A DNA stretch of 13,180 bases from assembly GCA_946477805.1 (NCBI GenBank), contig CAMKZP010000042.1:1-13180 (forward strand). The letters run 5' to 3'. Each line of letters opens with the position of its first letter. Position 1 is the stretch's first letter. Positions 1 to 6,360 of the stretch are shown in pieces. The DNA is from an uncultured Enterobacter sp. Lineage in GTDB: Bacteria; Pseudomonadota; Gammaproteobacteria; Enterobacterales; Enterobacteriaceae. A program made the translations under genes and the position numbers. Under the pieces are notes generated by a model. The model worked only from the letters and a program-made list of their open reading frames with translations. It did not search any database and had not been told where the DNA came from.

Positions 1-400
1 TAAATTTTTCATTGATTTTTAAATGGTTGTAAACAAAAAACAGCGTATTGCCCCGGCTGTACATGCCGTCAGGCTGTGGCCAGACGCTGCCGGGTTCGTA
101 TGCATCGCTGCTCTCGCTGGACAGACTGACCACGTACTCACCCTCCTGTTTTACCGGAAACGCGATCTGCACCGGGAACTCCGTTTCACGGCGTCCAAAG
201 CGTTCGTAGTGGATGCTCAGGGTTTTCGCTGAATTGCTTTTTTCGGTGTCGCTTACCGCTCCGCTTGAAAACAGACCGGCAACGGCGGCCAGAATAATAC
301 CGAGAAGCACAATGAAACCGGCCTGACGAAATGCATACTCAAACGTCAGTAAACGATAACTTTCTTTTATTCCGGGGAGCTTATCATTTTTACGATTCAT
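1..400 (-). CDS. Partial single-pass membrane protein of unknown function, 3' end cut by window edge
   Basis: The frame opens at an ATG at 398-400 (minus) and stays open for 133 codons to the left edge, so the C-terminus is missing. A GTGAGG lies about six bases before the ATG and could act as ribosome binding site. Residues 1-27 are charged and probably cytoplasmic. Residues 28-46 (GFIVLLGIILAAVAGLFSS) form one clear membrane segment, and the rest would be periplasmic. The segment after the membrane span contains LSIHYERFGRRE at 61-72. I do not recognise the family with certainty. It recalls small membrane proteins encoded beside DUF421/YetF proteins, but this is a weak recollection. It is transcribed divergently from ydeI, so the two may share control elements in 401-539. 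The open frame, codon use and coherent topology support a real gene. Confidence 0.7.
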   Translation of the reverse strand, partial: MNRKNDKLPGIKESYRLLTFEYAFRQAGFIVLLGIILAAVAGLFSSGAVSDTEKSNSAKTLSIHYERFGRRETEFPVQIAFPVKQEGEYVVSLSSESSDAYEPGSVWPQPDGMYSRGNTLFFVYNHLKINEKF

Positions 401-539
401 GGCCGCCCTCACCGCCTCGCTTATTAGCTGAATATTTTGATTTCTTTCAGCAAATGCTTTTAGGACTTATCACATTTGCCACATAAAGGAATAGCAACAA
501 TACTTAATAAGTCAAGACAGCCATAATGAAGGATATCAA
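401..539. promoter_or_regulatory. Divergent intergenic region with candidate ydeI promoter
   Basis: This 139-bp AT-rich spacer separates two divergent genes. For ydeI the best sigma-70-like pair is TTGCCA at 476-481 (five of six consensus bases), a 17-bp spacer, and AATACT at 499-504 (four of six), predicting a start near 511 and a leader of about 29 nt. The ydeI ribosome binding site AAGGA is at 529-533, six bases before the ATG. AGGACTTATC at 462-471, just upstream of the -35, has a GGA-N4-TC form faintly like an RcsB site. No convincing promoter was seen for the leftward gene. These are pattern matches only. Confidence 0.35.
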
Positions 540-929
540 ATGAAATTATCAGTCATTTCAGCCTTATTAATATTACTGGCTCCAGCCGCCTGGGCAGATA
601 ATAACGGCGGATTACAAAAGGGCGAAGCGCCGCCCCCGCCCCATGCGCTTGACGACGGTTATCGCGGCACGGATGACGCCCGAATAATGACCATTAACCA
701 GGCAAAAGAGATGCACGACGGGGCATCAATTTCACTGCGCGGTAATCTTATTGACGGCAGCGGGGATAAATACGTCTTCCAGGATAAAACCGGAAAAATA
801 GACGTCGTTATTCCCAAAGCGGTATTTGACGACAGAACCGTCAAACCCGACCAGATGATCAGCATCAGCGGCTCGCTTGATAAGAAGTCATCCCTTCCCG
901 TGGTGCGGGTCGATCGTCTGCAAAAGTAA
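540..929 (+). CDS. ydeI: YdeI-like periplasmic OB-fold (BOF/YgiW) stress protein
   Basis: This is a 129-residue exported protein. Residues 1-19 form a signal peptide with a hydrophobic core and an AWA cleavage site before D20. A short linker with PPPPHALDDGYRG at 31-43 follows, then the OB-fold domain (BOF, formerly DUF388; the NirD/YgiW/YdeI group) at about residues 46-128. The match to E. coli YdeI as I recall it is close, including GYRGTDDA, MHDGAS, SLRGNLI and a C-terminal VVRV...LQK; E. coli YdeI has 130 residues. YgiW is the related alternative but lacks this match at the linker. In Salmonella, YdeI is a periplasmic protein linked to resistance to cationic antimicrobial peptides and controlled by the Rcs and PhoPQ systems; that role is transferred by homology. 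The ATG is supported by AAGGA six bases upstream. yghA follows 67 bp downstream on the same strand with no clear terminator between. Confidence 0.85.
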   Translation: MKLSVISALLILLAPAAWADNNGGLQKGEAPPPPHALDDGYRGTDDARIMTINQAKEMHDGASISLRGNLIDGSGDKYVFQDKTGKIDVVIPKAVFDDRTVKPDQMISISGSLDKKSSLPVVRVDRLQK

Positions 930-996
930 ACTCAGCGAAGCGTTAACGCTGTAACTATCCATCAAATCTCACCCCTTGGCCTGTAAGGAGTCAGCA

Positions 997-1881
997 ATGA
1001 GTGATACAACACAACGTACGAACGCTTACCCAACCCCACCTTTCCCTGAACAGCCGCAAACGCCGCCGGGCCTGGCCTCTGAGATGCAGCCCGTCCCCGA
1101 TCACGGGGAGACAAGCTACAAAGGGCATGGCCGACTGGCAGGTAAAAAGGCGCTGATCACCGGCGGCGATTCGGGCATTGGCCGCGCCGTAGCGATTGCC
1201 TACGCCCGTGAAGGTGCCGATGTCGCCATAAATTATCTTCCCGAAGAAGAGCAGGATGCCGCCGAGGTGATCGCGCTTATCCGTGCCGAAGGCCGTAATG
1301 CCGTAGCGATTCCGGGGGACGTGCGCGATGAGACGTTTTGCCAGAATCTGGTGGAAAAAGCCGTGGCCGAACTCGGCGGGCTGGATATCCTGGTCAATAA
1401 CGCGGGCCGTCAGCAGTACCATGAAACGCTGGAAGACCTCAGCACCGAAGATTTTGACGCCACGTTTAAAACCAACGTTTACGCCCCCTTCTGGATCACC
1501 AAAGCAGCCCTGCGCCACCTGAAAGTGCCCGGCTCGATCATCAACACCTCATCGGTACAGGCGGTTCAACCCAGCGCGGTGCTGCTCGATTACGCCCAGA
1601 CCAAAGCGTGTCTGGCGGTCTTTACCAAAGCCTTAGCGAAGCAGCTGGGTCCAAAAGGAATACGCGTGAACGCGGTGGCGCCGGGGCCGTACTGGACCGT
1701 ATTGCAGCCCAGCGGCGGTCAGCCGCAGGAAAAAGTGAAGCATTTTGGCGAGAGTTCTCCTCTGGGGCGTCCGGGCCAGCCCGTTGAAATCGCGCCGCTG
1801 TACGTGACCTTAGCCTCGGATGAATGTTCGTATACCTCCGGGCAGGTGTGGTGCTCGGACGGGGGCGATGGGACAATTTAA
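997..1881 (+). CDS. yghA: YghA-type NADP-dependent short-chain oxidoreductase
   Basis: This is a 294-residue classical short-chain dehydrogenase/reductase, the length of E. coli YghA, reported as an NADP(+)-dependent aldehyde reductase. The Rossmann cofactor loop TGGDSGIG is at residues 55-62, NNAG at 134-137, and the catalytic Ser-Tyr-Lys set is S186, Y199 and K203 in YAQTKA. A proline-rich N-terminal extension (about residues 10-45) precedes the Rossmann fold, as in the glucose/ribitol dehydrogenase-like subgroup that includes YghA. I chose the ATG at 997 because TAAGGAG at 984-990 lies six bases upstream; an in-frame TTG at 976 would put that site inside the gene. ydeI is 67 bp upstream on the same strand, so the two may be cotranscribed. 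A strong hairpin terminator follows directly. The substrate cannot be deduced from sequence. Confidence 0.9.
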   Translation: MSDTTQRTNAYPTPPFPEQPQTPPGLASEMQPVPDHGETSYKGHGRLAGKKALITGGDSGIGRAVAIAYAREGADVAINYLPEEEQDAAEVIALIRAEGRNAVAIPGDVRDETFCQNLVEKAVAELGGLDILVNNAGRQQYHETLEDLSTEDFDATFKTNVYAPFWITKAALRHLKVPGSIINTSSVQAVQPSAVLLDYAQTKACLAVFTKALAKQLGPKGIRVNAVAPGPYWTVLQPSGGQPQEKVKHFGESSPLGRPGQPVEIAPLYVTLASDECSYTSGQVWCSDGGDGTI

Positions 1882-1886
1882 GATTA

Positions 1887-1910
1887 AGGGCTGCGTGAGC
1901 AGCCTTTTTT
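1887..1910 (+). terminator. Intrinsic terminator of yghA
   Basis: GGCTGC (1889-1894) pairs with GCAGCC (1899-1904) around the tetraloop GTGA, followed by six T at 1905-1910. It begins a few bases after the yghA stop. In the reverse direction the hairpin is the same but the following tract (CTTAATCTT) is poor in T, so it would be at best a weak stop for transcripts leaving glyU. Confidence 0.9.
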
Positions 1911-2003
1911 ACGCATACCCTTTTTCACCGGTAATGGGGTTTACAGGTACGAATATACGTGCGGTGTGAATCTGGCTGAGAAAGTGATGGTTCAGAAAGA
2001 GAC

Positions 2004-2077
2004 TGGAGCGGGCGAAGGGAATCGAACCCTCGTATAGAGCTTGGGAAGCTCTCGTTCTACCATTGAACTACGCCCGC
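2004..2077 (-). tRNA. glyU: tRNA-Gly, anticodon CCC
   Basis: On the minus strand this 74-nt gene begins GCGGGCG and ends CGCCCGC-T-CCA, giving a perfect 7-bp acceptor stem with the CCA encoded. The D-arm region reads TAGTTCAATGGTAGAAC. The anticodon arm is AGAGC-TTCCCAA-GCTCT, with anticodon CCC. The T arm is GAGGG-TTCGATT-CCCTT, with the final pair of that stem a G-T wobble. It is, as far as I recall, identical to E. coli glyU (tRNA-Gly1), which reads GGG. The 3' end points toward yghA. In E. coli the ETT2 secretion island lies beside glyU, so this 3' flank is a known variable site; I saw no second copy of the tRNA 3' end that would mark an island boundary here. Confidence 0.97.
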
Positions 2078-2080
2078 TTT

Positions 2081-2122
2081 GAGGTGCGTAAAGCATTATA
2101 GACCTTACGCATCTCCATACAA
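2081..2122 (-). promoter_or_regulatory. glyU promoter bracketed by an inverted repeat
   Basis: On the minus strand a perfect TATAAT lies at 2100-2095, with TTGTAT at 2122-2117 as a poor -35 (three of six) at 16-bp spacing; transcription should begin near 2088, about ten bases before the tRNA. An inverted repeat surrounds the -10: GAGGTGCGTAA at 2081-2091 and TTACGCATCTC at 2105-2115, matching at ten of eleven positions (the remaining one is a G-T pair), with a 13-bp centre holding the -10. This could be an operator or chance. Confidence 0.7.
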
Positions 2123-2134
2123 GCCTCTTCGCAA

Positions 2135-2161
2135 CTAAGTGGCGATAAAATAATCACTTAG
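2135..2161 (-). terminator. Possible weak terminator hairpin at the 3' end of actS
   Basis: CTAAGTG (2135-2141) and CACTTAG (2155-2161) form a perfect 7-bp inverted repeat with a 13-nt AT-rich loop. One arm contains the actS stop codon. No T run follows on the minus strand, so if it ends transcription it does so poorly, and actS transcripts might continue into glyU. Confidence 0.3.
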
Positions 2162-2901
2162 CACTTCGGTTTGCTGCCCTGCGCCGGAAGGTAGCGCTGC
2201 GGATCGATCGCCGTGGCCTTATATCGGATCTGGAAATGCAGCTTCACCGAGTCCGTGCCGGTGCTGCCCATGGTCGCAATCTTCTGGCCCGCCTTCACGT
2301 TTTGCCCGTTATTCACCATCATCGTATCGTTGTGGGCGTAGGCCGTAATGTAGTCTTCACCGTGCTTAATCATGATCAGGTTGCCGTAGCCGCGTAGCTG
2401 GTTGCCGACGTAAACCACTTTACCTGCGCCCGATGCGTAGACCGGCGTACCGCGCGCAGCAGCGATATCAATGCCTTTATTGCCCCCTTCAGAGAGCGAA
2501 TACGGCGCGACCACTTTACCGCTGGCAGGCCAGATCCAGCAGCGCTGTCCGACTGGCGGCCAGGAGGATTTCGGCACCTGATAAGACGGCGTGACTTTGG
2601 CGGTTTTGCCCTTCGAGGAGGATTTTTTAGCAGAAGAACTTCCCCCGTTAACCTTCAATTTCTGCCCCACCTCGATGGTATAGGGCGGCGAAATATTATT
2701 CAGGCGCGCCAAATCCTTCACGCTGGTGCCCGTTGCGCGCGAAATGCGGTACAGCGTATCCCCGCGCTTAACGGTATAAACCGCGCCGGAATAGCTGCCC
2801 ATATCCGAAGATTTGCTTCCCGAGCATCCCGCAAGAAGCAGGGTCAACGTCAGGCAAAAAACGGCAGGGATGGGGTTTCTCGTCAGGCTTCCTGCAAACA
2901 A
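2158..2901 (-). CDS. actS: LysM/LytM lipoprotein, amidase activator ActS (YgeR)
   Basis: This is a 247-residue outer-membrane-type lipoprotein. The signal ends in the lipobox LLAGC with lipidated C26. A LysM peptidoglycan-binding domain spans about 41-84, a Ser/Lys-rich linker about 85-110, and a LytM (M23-like) domain about 122-238. The zinc sites are degraded: the position of the first metal His is N141 in NKGIDI (the Asp, D145, remains), and the usual HLH motif reads K220-L221-H222. The domain is therefore probably not a peptidase but an activator of periplasmic amidases (AmiC in E. coli), as for EnvC and NlpD. The start is TTG at 2901-2899: it aligns with the N-terminus of E. coli YgeR and has GAGGA six bases upstream (2912-2908). 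The gene diverges from idi and lies just upstream of glyU on the same strand, as in E. coli. Confidence 0.93.
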   Translation of the reverse strand: MFAGSLTRNPIPAVFCLTLTLLLAGCSGSKSSDMGSYSGAVYTVKRGDTLYRISRATGTSVKDLARLNNISPPYTIEVGQKLKVNGGSSSAKKSSSKGKTAKVTPSYQVPKSSWPPVGQRCWIWPASGKVVAPYSLSEGGNKGIDIAAARGTPVYASGAGKVVYVGNQLRGYGNLIMIKHGEDYITAYAHNDTMMVNNGQNVKAGQKIATMGSTGTDSVKLHFQIRYKATAIDPQRYLPAQGSKPKC

Positions 2902-3064
2902 AACAGATCCTCGGTCAGCGTGAATGGCGCACTATGATACCAGCCAAAACTGATATGGGTCATGCCCTTTTCCGCTCTGCGAGACAAACCGTTCGTATAA
3001 GAATGCAGTATAATAATGCTGCTGATGGTGCTGAACCATTCGGCATTCAGGCACTGGAGCAGCA
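2902..3064. promoter_or_regulatory. Divergent actS/idi promoter region
   Basis: For idi (plus strand) a perfect -10 TATAAT lies at 3009-3014, about 50 bp before the ATG, but no good -35 is seen at 16-18 bp. The idi ribosome binding site is GGAG at 3056-3059. For actS (minus strand) an extended -10, TGG-TATCAT at 2942-2934, is preceded at 18-bp spacing by ATGACC (four of six -35 bases), giving a start near 2927. No other structure was seen. Confidence 0.45.
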
Positions 3065-3607
3065 ATGAGTATTCAAGAACACGTTATTTTGGTAAATGAC
3101 CAGGGAAAGGTGATTGGCACTCAGGAGAAGTACGCCGCCCATACTACCCACACCCCCCTTCATCTGGCCTTTTCGTCCTGGCTTTTTAATGCCCAGGGCG
3201 AATGTCTGATCACCCGACGCGCATTGAGCAAAAAAGCCTGGCCGGGCGTCTGGACCAACTCCGTCTGCGGCCACCCGCAGTCCGGGGAAGAGGTCGAGCA
3301 GGCGATTATCCGCCGCTGCCGCTTCGAAGTGGGTGCTGAGATTACGGCTATTACCGCCATTGCGCCTGAGTTTCGCTACCGTGAGACTGACCCGTCCGGA
3401 ATTGTCGAAAATGAAATATGCCCGGTGTTTGCCGCTCGCATCACCGGCGAAATCACGATAAATGAAGAGGAAGTGATGGAGCATCGGTGGGTCGAGCTGG
3501 AAGCATTGTTCCGCGCGCTGGACGCAACGCCCTGGGCCTTTAGCCCGTGGATGGTGATGGAAGCGACCACCGCCCGCGAATCACTCAGAGCCTTCGCGGC
3601 GCAATAA
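3065..3607 (+). CDS. idi: Isopentenyl-diphosphate delta-isomerase, type I
   Basis: This 180-residue cytoplasmic Nudix-fold enzyme interconverts isopentenyl and dimethylallyl diphosphate for isoprenoid synthesis (E. coli Idi has 182 residues). The catalytic cysteine is C68 in TNSVCGHP and the catalytic glutamate is E117 in IVENEICP. Metal ligands expected from the E. coli enzyme are present: H26, H33, H70, E115 and E117. The signatures AFSSWLFNA, RRALSKKAWPGVWTNS and the C-terminal DATPWAFSPWMVM are all retained, so the enzyme should be active. The ATG is supported by GGAG five bases upstream. The gene stands alone, divergent from actS and convergent with lysS. In bacteria using the MEP pathway, as enterobacteria do, this enzyme is helpful but not essential. 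Confidence 0.96.
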   Translation: MSIQEHVILVNDQGKVIGTQEKYAAHTTHTPLHLAFSSWLFNAQGECLITRRALSKKAWPGVWTNSVCGHPQSGEEVEQAIIRRCRFEVGAEITAITAIAPEFRYRETDPSGIVENEICPVFAARITGEITINEEEVMEHRWVELEALFRALDATPWAFSPWMVMEATTARESLRAFAAQ

Positions 3608-3630
3608 AAAAGCCCCTCGCGGGGCTTTTT
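3607..3630. terminator. Bidirectional terminator shared by idi and lysS
   Basis: AAAAAGCCCC (3607-3616) and GGGGCTTTTT (3621-3630) pair around the loop TCGC, with A-rich and T-rich ends on both sides. It sits between the idi stop (3605-3607) and the lysS stop (3646), so it can act as an intrinsic terminator for both converging genes. Confidence 0.93.
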
Positions 3631-3645
3631 TTACGTCATGACGGC

Positions 3646-5163
3646 TTACTTCACCGGACGCATCGCCGGGAACAGGATCACGTCACGGATGGTGTGGCTG
3701 TTGGTGAACAGCATCACCATACGGTCGATACCGATACCCAGACCTGCCGTTGGCGGCAGACCGTGTTCCAGGGCAGTCACGTAGTCTTCGTCGAAGAACA
3801 TCGCTTCGTCATCGCCTGCCGCTTTCGCGTCAACCTGATCCTGGAAGCGCTGCGCCTGATCTTCTGCATCGTTCAGCTCGCTAAAGCCGTTGCCGATTTC
3901 ACGGCCACCGATGAAGAATTCAAAGCGATCGGTGATTTCCGGGTTCTCGTCATTACGGCGCGCCAGCGGAGAAACTTCTGCCGGGTATTCCGTGATGAAG
4001 GTCGGCTGAATCAGGTGTGCTTCAGCCACCTCTTCGAAGATCTCGGTCACGATGCGGCCCAGACCCCAGCTCTTCTCGACTTTAATTCCGATGCTTTCCG
4101 CGATGGCTTTCGCCGAATCGAAGTTATCGAGGTCTGCCATCTCAGTTTCCGGACGGTATTTCTTGATCGCTTCGCGCATGGTCAGCTTGACGAACGGCTT
4201 GCCGAAGTCGAACACTTCTTCACCGTAAGGAACTTCCGTGGTGCCCAGAATGTCCTGTGCCAGGGTACGGAACAGGGATTCGGTCAGCTCGATAAGATCT
4301 TTGTAATCCGCATACGCCATATAGAGTTCCATCATGGTGAACTCTGGGTTATGACGAACGGAGATACCTTCGTTACGGAAGTTACGGTTGATTTCAAACA
4401 CGCGGTCGAAGCCACCGACCACCAGACGCTTCAGGTACAGTTCCGGCGCGATACGCAGGTACATGTCCAGGTCCAGGGCATTGTGATGGGTGATGAACGG
4501 ACGGGCAGACGCACCGCCAGGGATCACCTGCATCATCGGGGTTTCCACTTCCATAAAGTCGCGCTTCACCATGAACTGGCGGATACCGGCCATGATCTGC
4601 GAGCGAATTTTGAAGGTCTTGCGGGATTCATCGTTAGAGATGAGGTCCAGGTAACGCTGGCGGTAGCGCGCTTCCTGATCCTGCAGGCCATGGAATTTGT
4701 CCGGCAGCGGGCGCAGGGCTTTGGTCAGCAGACGCAGCTCGGTGCAGTGGATAGACAGTTCGCCCGTTTTGGTTTTGAACAGTTTCCCTTTTGCGCCCAA
4801 AATATCGCCGAGGTCCCACTTCTTGAACTGCTCGTTGTAGATGCCTTCCGGCAGATCGTCACGGGAGACGTACAGCTGAATGCGGCCGCCAACGTCCTGT
4901 AAGGTCACGAAAGACGCTTTGCCCATGATACGACGCGTCATCATACGGCCAGCCACAGACACTTCAACGTTCAGTGCTTCCAGCTCTTCGTTCTCTTTAC
5001 CGTCGAAGTCTGCGTGCAGTTGGTCTGAGGTATGGTCACGACGAAAATCGTTCGGGAACGGCACGCCCTGCTCGCGCAGCGCAGCCAGCTTCTCGCGGCG
5101 GGTTTTCAGTTCGTTATTAAGATCGACTACCGCGTCAGCGCCCTGTGCTTGTTGTTCAGACAT
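3646..5163 (-). CDS. lysS: Lysyl-tRNA synthetase, class II
   Basis: This 505-residue enzyme, the length of E. coli LysS, charges tRNA-Lys using ATP. An N-terminal OB-fold anticodon-binding domain covers about 65-150 (VSVAGRMMTRRIMGKASF, IQLYVSRDDLP). The class II catalytic core follows: motif 1 around 190-212 (FMEVETPMM), motif 2 at about 255-280 with FRNEGISVRHNPEF and the ATP-contacting R262, and motif 3 GLGIGIDR at 474-481. The start ATG is nine bases after the prfB stop, and its ribosome binding site GAGGAA overlaps that TGA, a typical sign of translational coupling. It is the last gene of the xerD-dsbC-recJ-prfB-lysS run and ends at the shared terminator. The constitutive LysS, rather than heat-inducible LysU, is indicated by this location. 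Confidence 0.97.
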   Translation of the reverse strand: MSEQQAQGADAVVDLNNELKTRREKLAALREQGVPFPNDFRRDHTSDQLHADFDGKENEELEALNVEVSVAGRMMTRRIMGKASFVTLQDVGGRIQLYVSRDDLPEGIYNEQFKKWDLGDILGAKGKLFKTKTGELSIHCTELRLLTKALRPLPDKFHGLQDQEARYRQRYLDLISNDESRKTFKIRSQIMAGIRQFMVKRDFMEVETPMMQVIPGGASARPFITHHNALDLDMYLRIAPELYLKRLVVGGFDRVFEINRNFRNEGISVRHNPEFTMMELYMAYADYKDLIELTESLFRTLAQDILGTTEVPYGEEVFDFGKPFVKLTMREAIKKYRPETEMADLDNFDSAKAIAESIGIKVEKSWGLGRIVTEIFEEVAEAHLIQPTFITEYPAEVSPLARRNDENPEITDRFEFFIGGREIGNGFSELNDAEDQAQRFQDQVDAKAAGDDEAMFFDEDYVTALEHGLPPTAGLGIGIDRMVMLFTNSHTIRDVILFPAMRPVK

Positions 5164-5172
5164 GTTGGTTCC

Positions 5173-6271
5173 TCATAACCCTGCTTTCAAACTTGCTTCG
5201 ATAAATTGGTCCAGGCTGCCGTCCAGCACCGCCTGCGTGTTACGGGTTTCAACCCCGGTACGCAGGTCTTTGATGCGGGAGTCATCAAGGACGTAAGAAC
5301 GGATCTGGCTGCCCCAGCCGATGTCAGACTTGTTGTCTTCCATCGCCTGTTTCTCAGCATTTTTCTTCTGCATTTCCAGCTCATAAAGCTTCGCTTTCAT
5401 CTGCTTCATGGCCTGGTCTTTGTTCTTATGCTGGGAACGGTCGTTCTGACATTGCGTAACCGTGTTGGTTGGAAGGTGGGTAATACGCACCGCCGATTCC
5501 GTACGGTTAACGTGCTGACCACCCGCACCGGAGGCACGGTATACGTCGATTCGCAGATCGGCCGGGTTGATTTCGATATCGATATCGTCTTTCACTTCCG
5601 GGTAAACAAACGCGGAGCTGAAGGAGGTATGGCGGCGACCGCCGGAGTCGAACGGGCTCTTACGCACCAGGCGATGAACGCCAGTTTCAGTACGCAGCCA
5701 GCCGTAGGCGTAATCGCCAATGATCTTGATGGTGATGGATTTGAGACCTGCGACTTCACCTTCAGACTCTTCGATGATTTCGGTTTTGAAGCCACGCGCT
5801 TCAGCCCAGCGCAAATACATACGCGCCAGCATGCTCGCCCAGTCCTGCGCTTCTGTTCCGCCAGAACCAGCCTGAATATCGAGATAACAGTCAGCGCTAT
5901 CGTATTCGCCGGAGAACATGCGGCGGAATTCCAGCTGCGCCAGCTTCTCTTCCAGAACGTCGAGCTCTGCAACGGCTTCGTTAAAGGTTTCTTCGTCTTC
6001 AGCTTCGACGGCCAGCTCCAGCAGACCGGAAACATCTTCCAGACCCTGCGCCATTTGATCCAGCGTGTCTACGATGGCTTCGAGGGAGGAACGCTCTTTA
6101 CCCAGCGCCTGCGCGCGTTCAGGTTCGTTCCAGACGTCCGGCTGTTCCAGCTCGGCGTTTACTTCTTCCAGACGCTCTTTCTTGGCATCGTAGTCAAAGA
6201 TACCCCCTAAGAACGTCGGAGCGCTCCGTGAGGTCCTGAATGCGGTTTTTTACCGGATTAATTTCAAACAT
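5173..6271 (-). CDS. prfB: Peptide chain release factor 2 (with programmed +1 frameshift)
   Basis: RF2 recognises UAA and UGA and releases the peptide at the ribosome. Reading starts at the ATG at 6271-6269, whose protein begins MFEINPVKNRIQDL. After 25 codons an in-frame TGA (6196-6194) is met within CTT-TGA-C; a +1 shift reads GAC instead and continues to the TGA at 5175-5173, giving 365 residues like E. coli RF2. The SPF stop-codon recognition motif is in RKSPFDSGG (near 205-207) and the catalytic GGQ at 250-252 in SGAGGQHVNR. Residue 246 is Ala, as in most bacteria; E. coli K-12 is unusual in having Thr there. Frameshifting falls when RF2 is plentiful, so the protein regulates its own synthesis. 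The 89-bp gap to recJ contains a possible promoter; lysS follows nine bases downstream. Confidence 0.98.
6193..6208 (-). promoter_or_regulatory. prfB programmed +1 frameshift element
   Basis: On the minus strand the site reads AGGGGG (6208-6203), TAT, CTT (6199-6197), TGA (6196-6194), C. The internal Shine-Dalgarno-like AGGGGG lies three bases before the slippery CTT, the spacing known to promote the shift from CUU to UUU. The poor-context UGA followed by C slows termination. This matches the known E. coli autoregulatory signal. Confidence 0.97.
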
Positions 6272-6360
6272 GGTCTGTTTTCTTTTATGAGCTTGTCAAA
6301 ATGCGGTGATAAGAGCGGGATTGTACCGAATCCACGCCCTTTTTTGTAGCTTTACTGACG
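6272..6360 (-). promoter_or_regulatory. recJ-prfB spacer with possible prfB promoter
   Basis: On the minus strand a TACAAT (five of six -10 bases) lies at 6325-6320, about 50 bp before the prfB ATG. The best -35 at 17-bp spacing is TACAAA (6348-6343), which is weak. No terminator hairpin for recJ is visible, so read-through from the upstream genes is likely. The prfB ATG has no strong Shine-Dalgarno sequence. Confidence 0.35.

Noticed and set aside
976..996. A TTG start for yghA seven codons upstream
   Set aside because: The strong TAAGGAG at 984-990 lies inside that extension and is well placed for the ATG at 997.
3547..4902. A 451-codon open frame on the plus strand opposite lysS
   Set aside because: It is antisense to a conserved gene. 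Its translation has no recognisable domain and is rich in His, Phe, Gln and Arg, as expected from reading GC-rich codons backwards. It begins inside idi.
5206..6210. A 334-codon open frame on the plus strand opposite prfB
   Set aside because: It is the antisense shadow of prfB, with no ribosome binding site or known motif.
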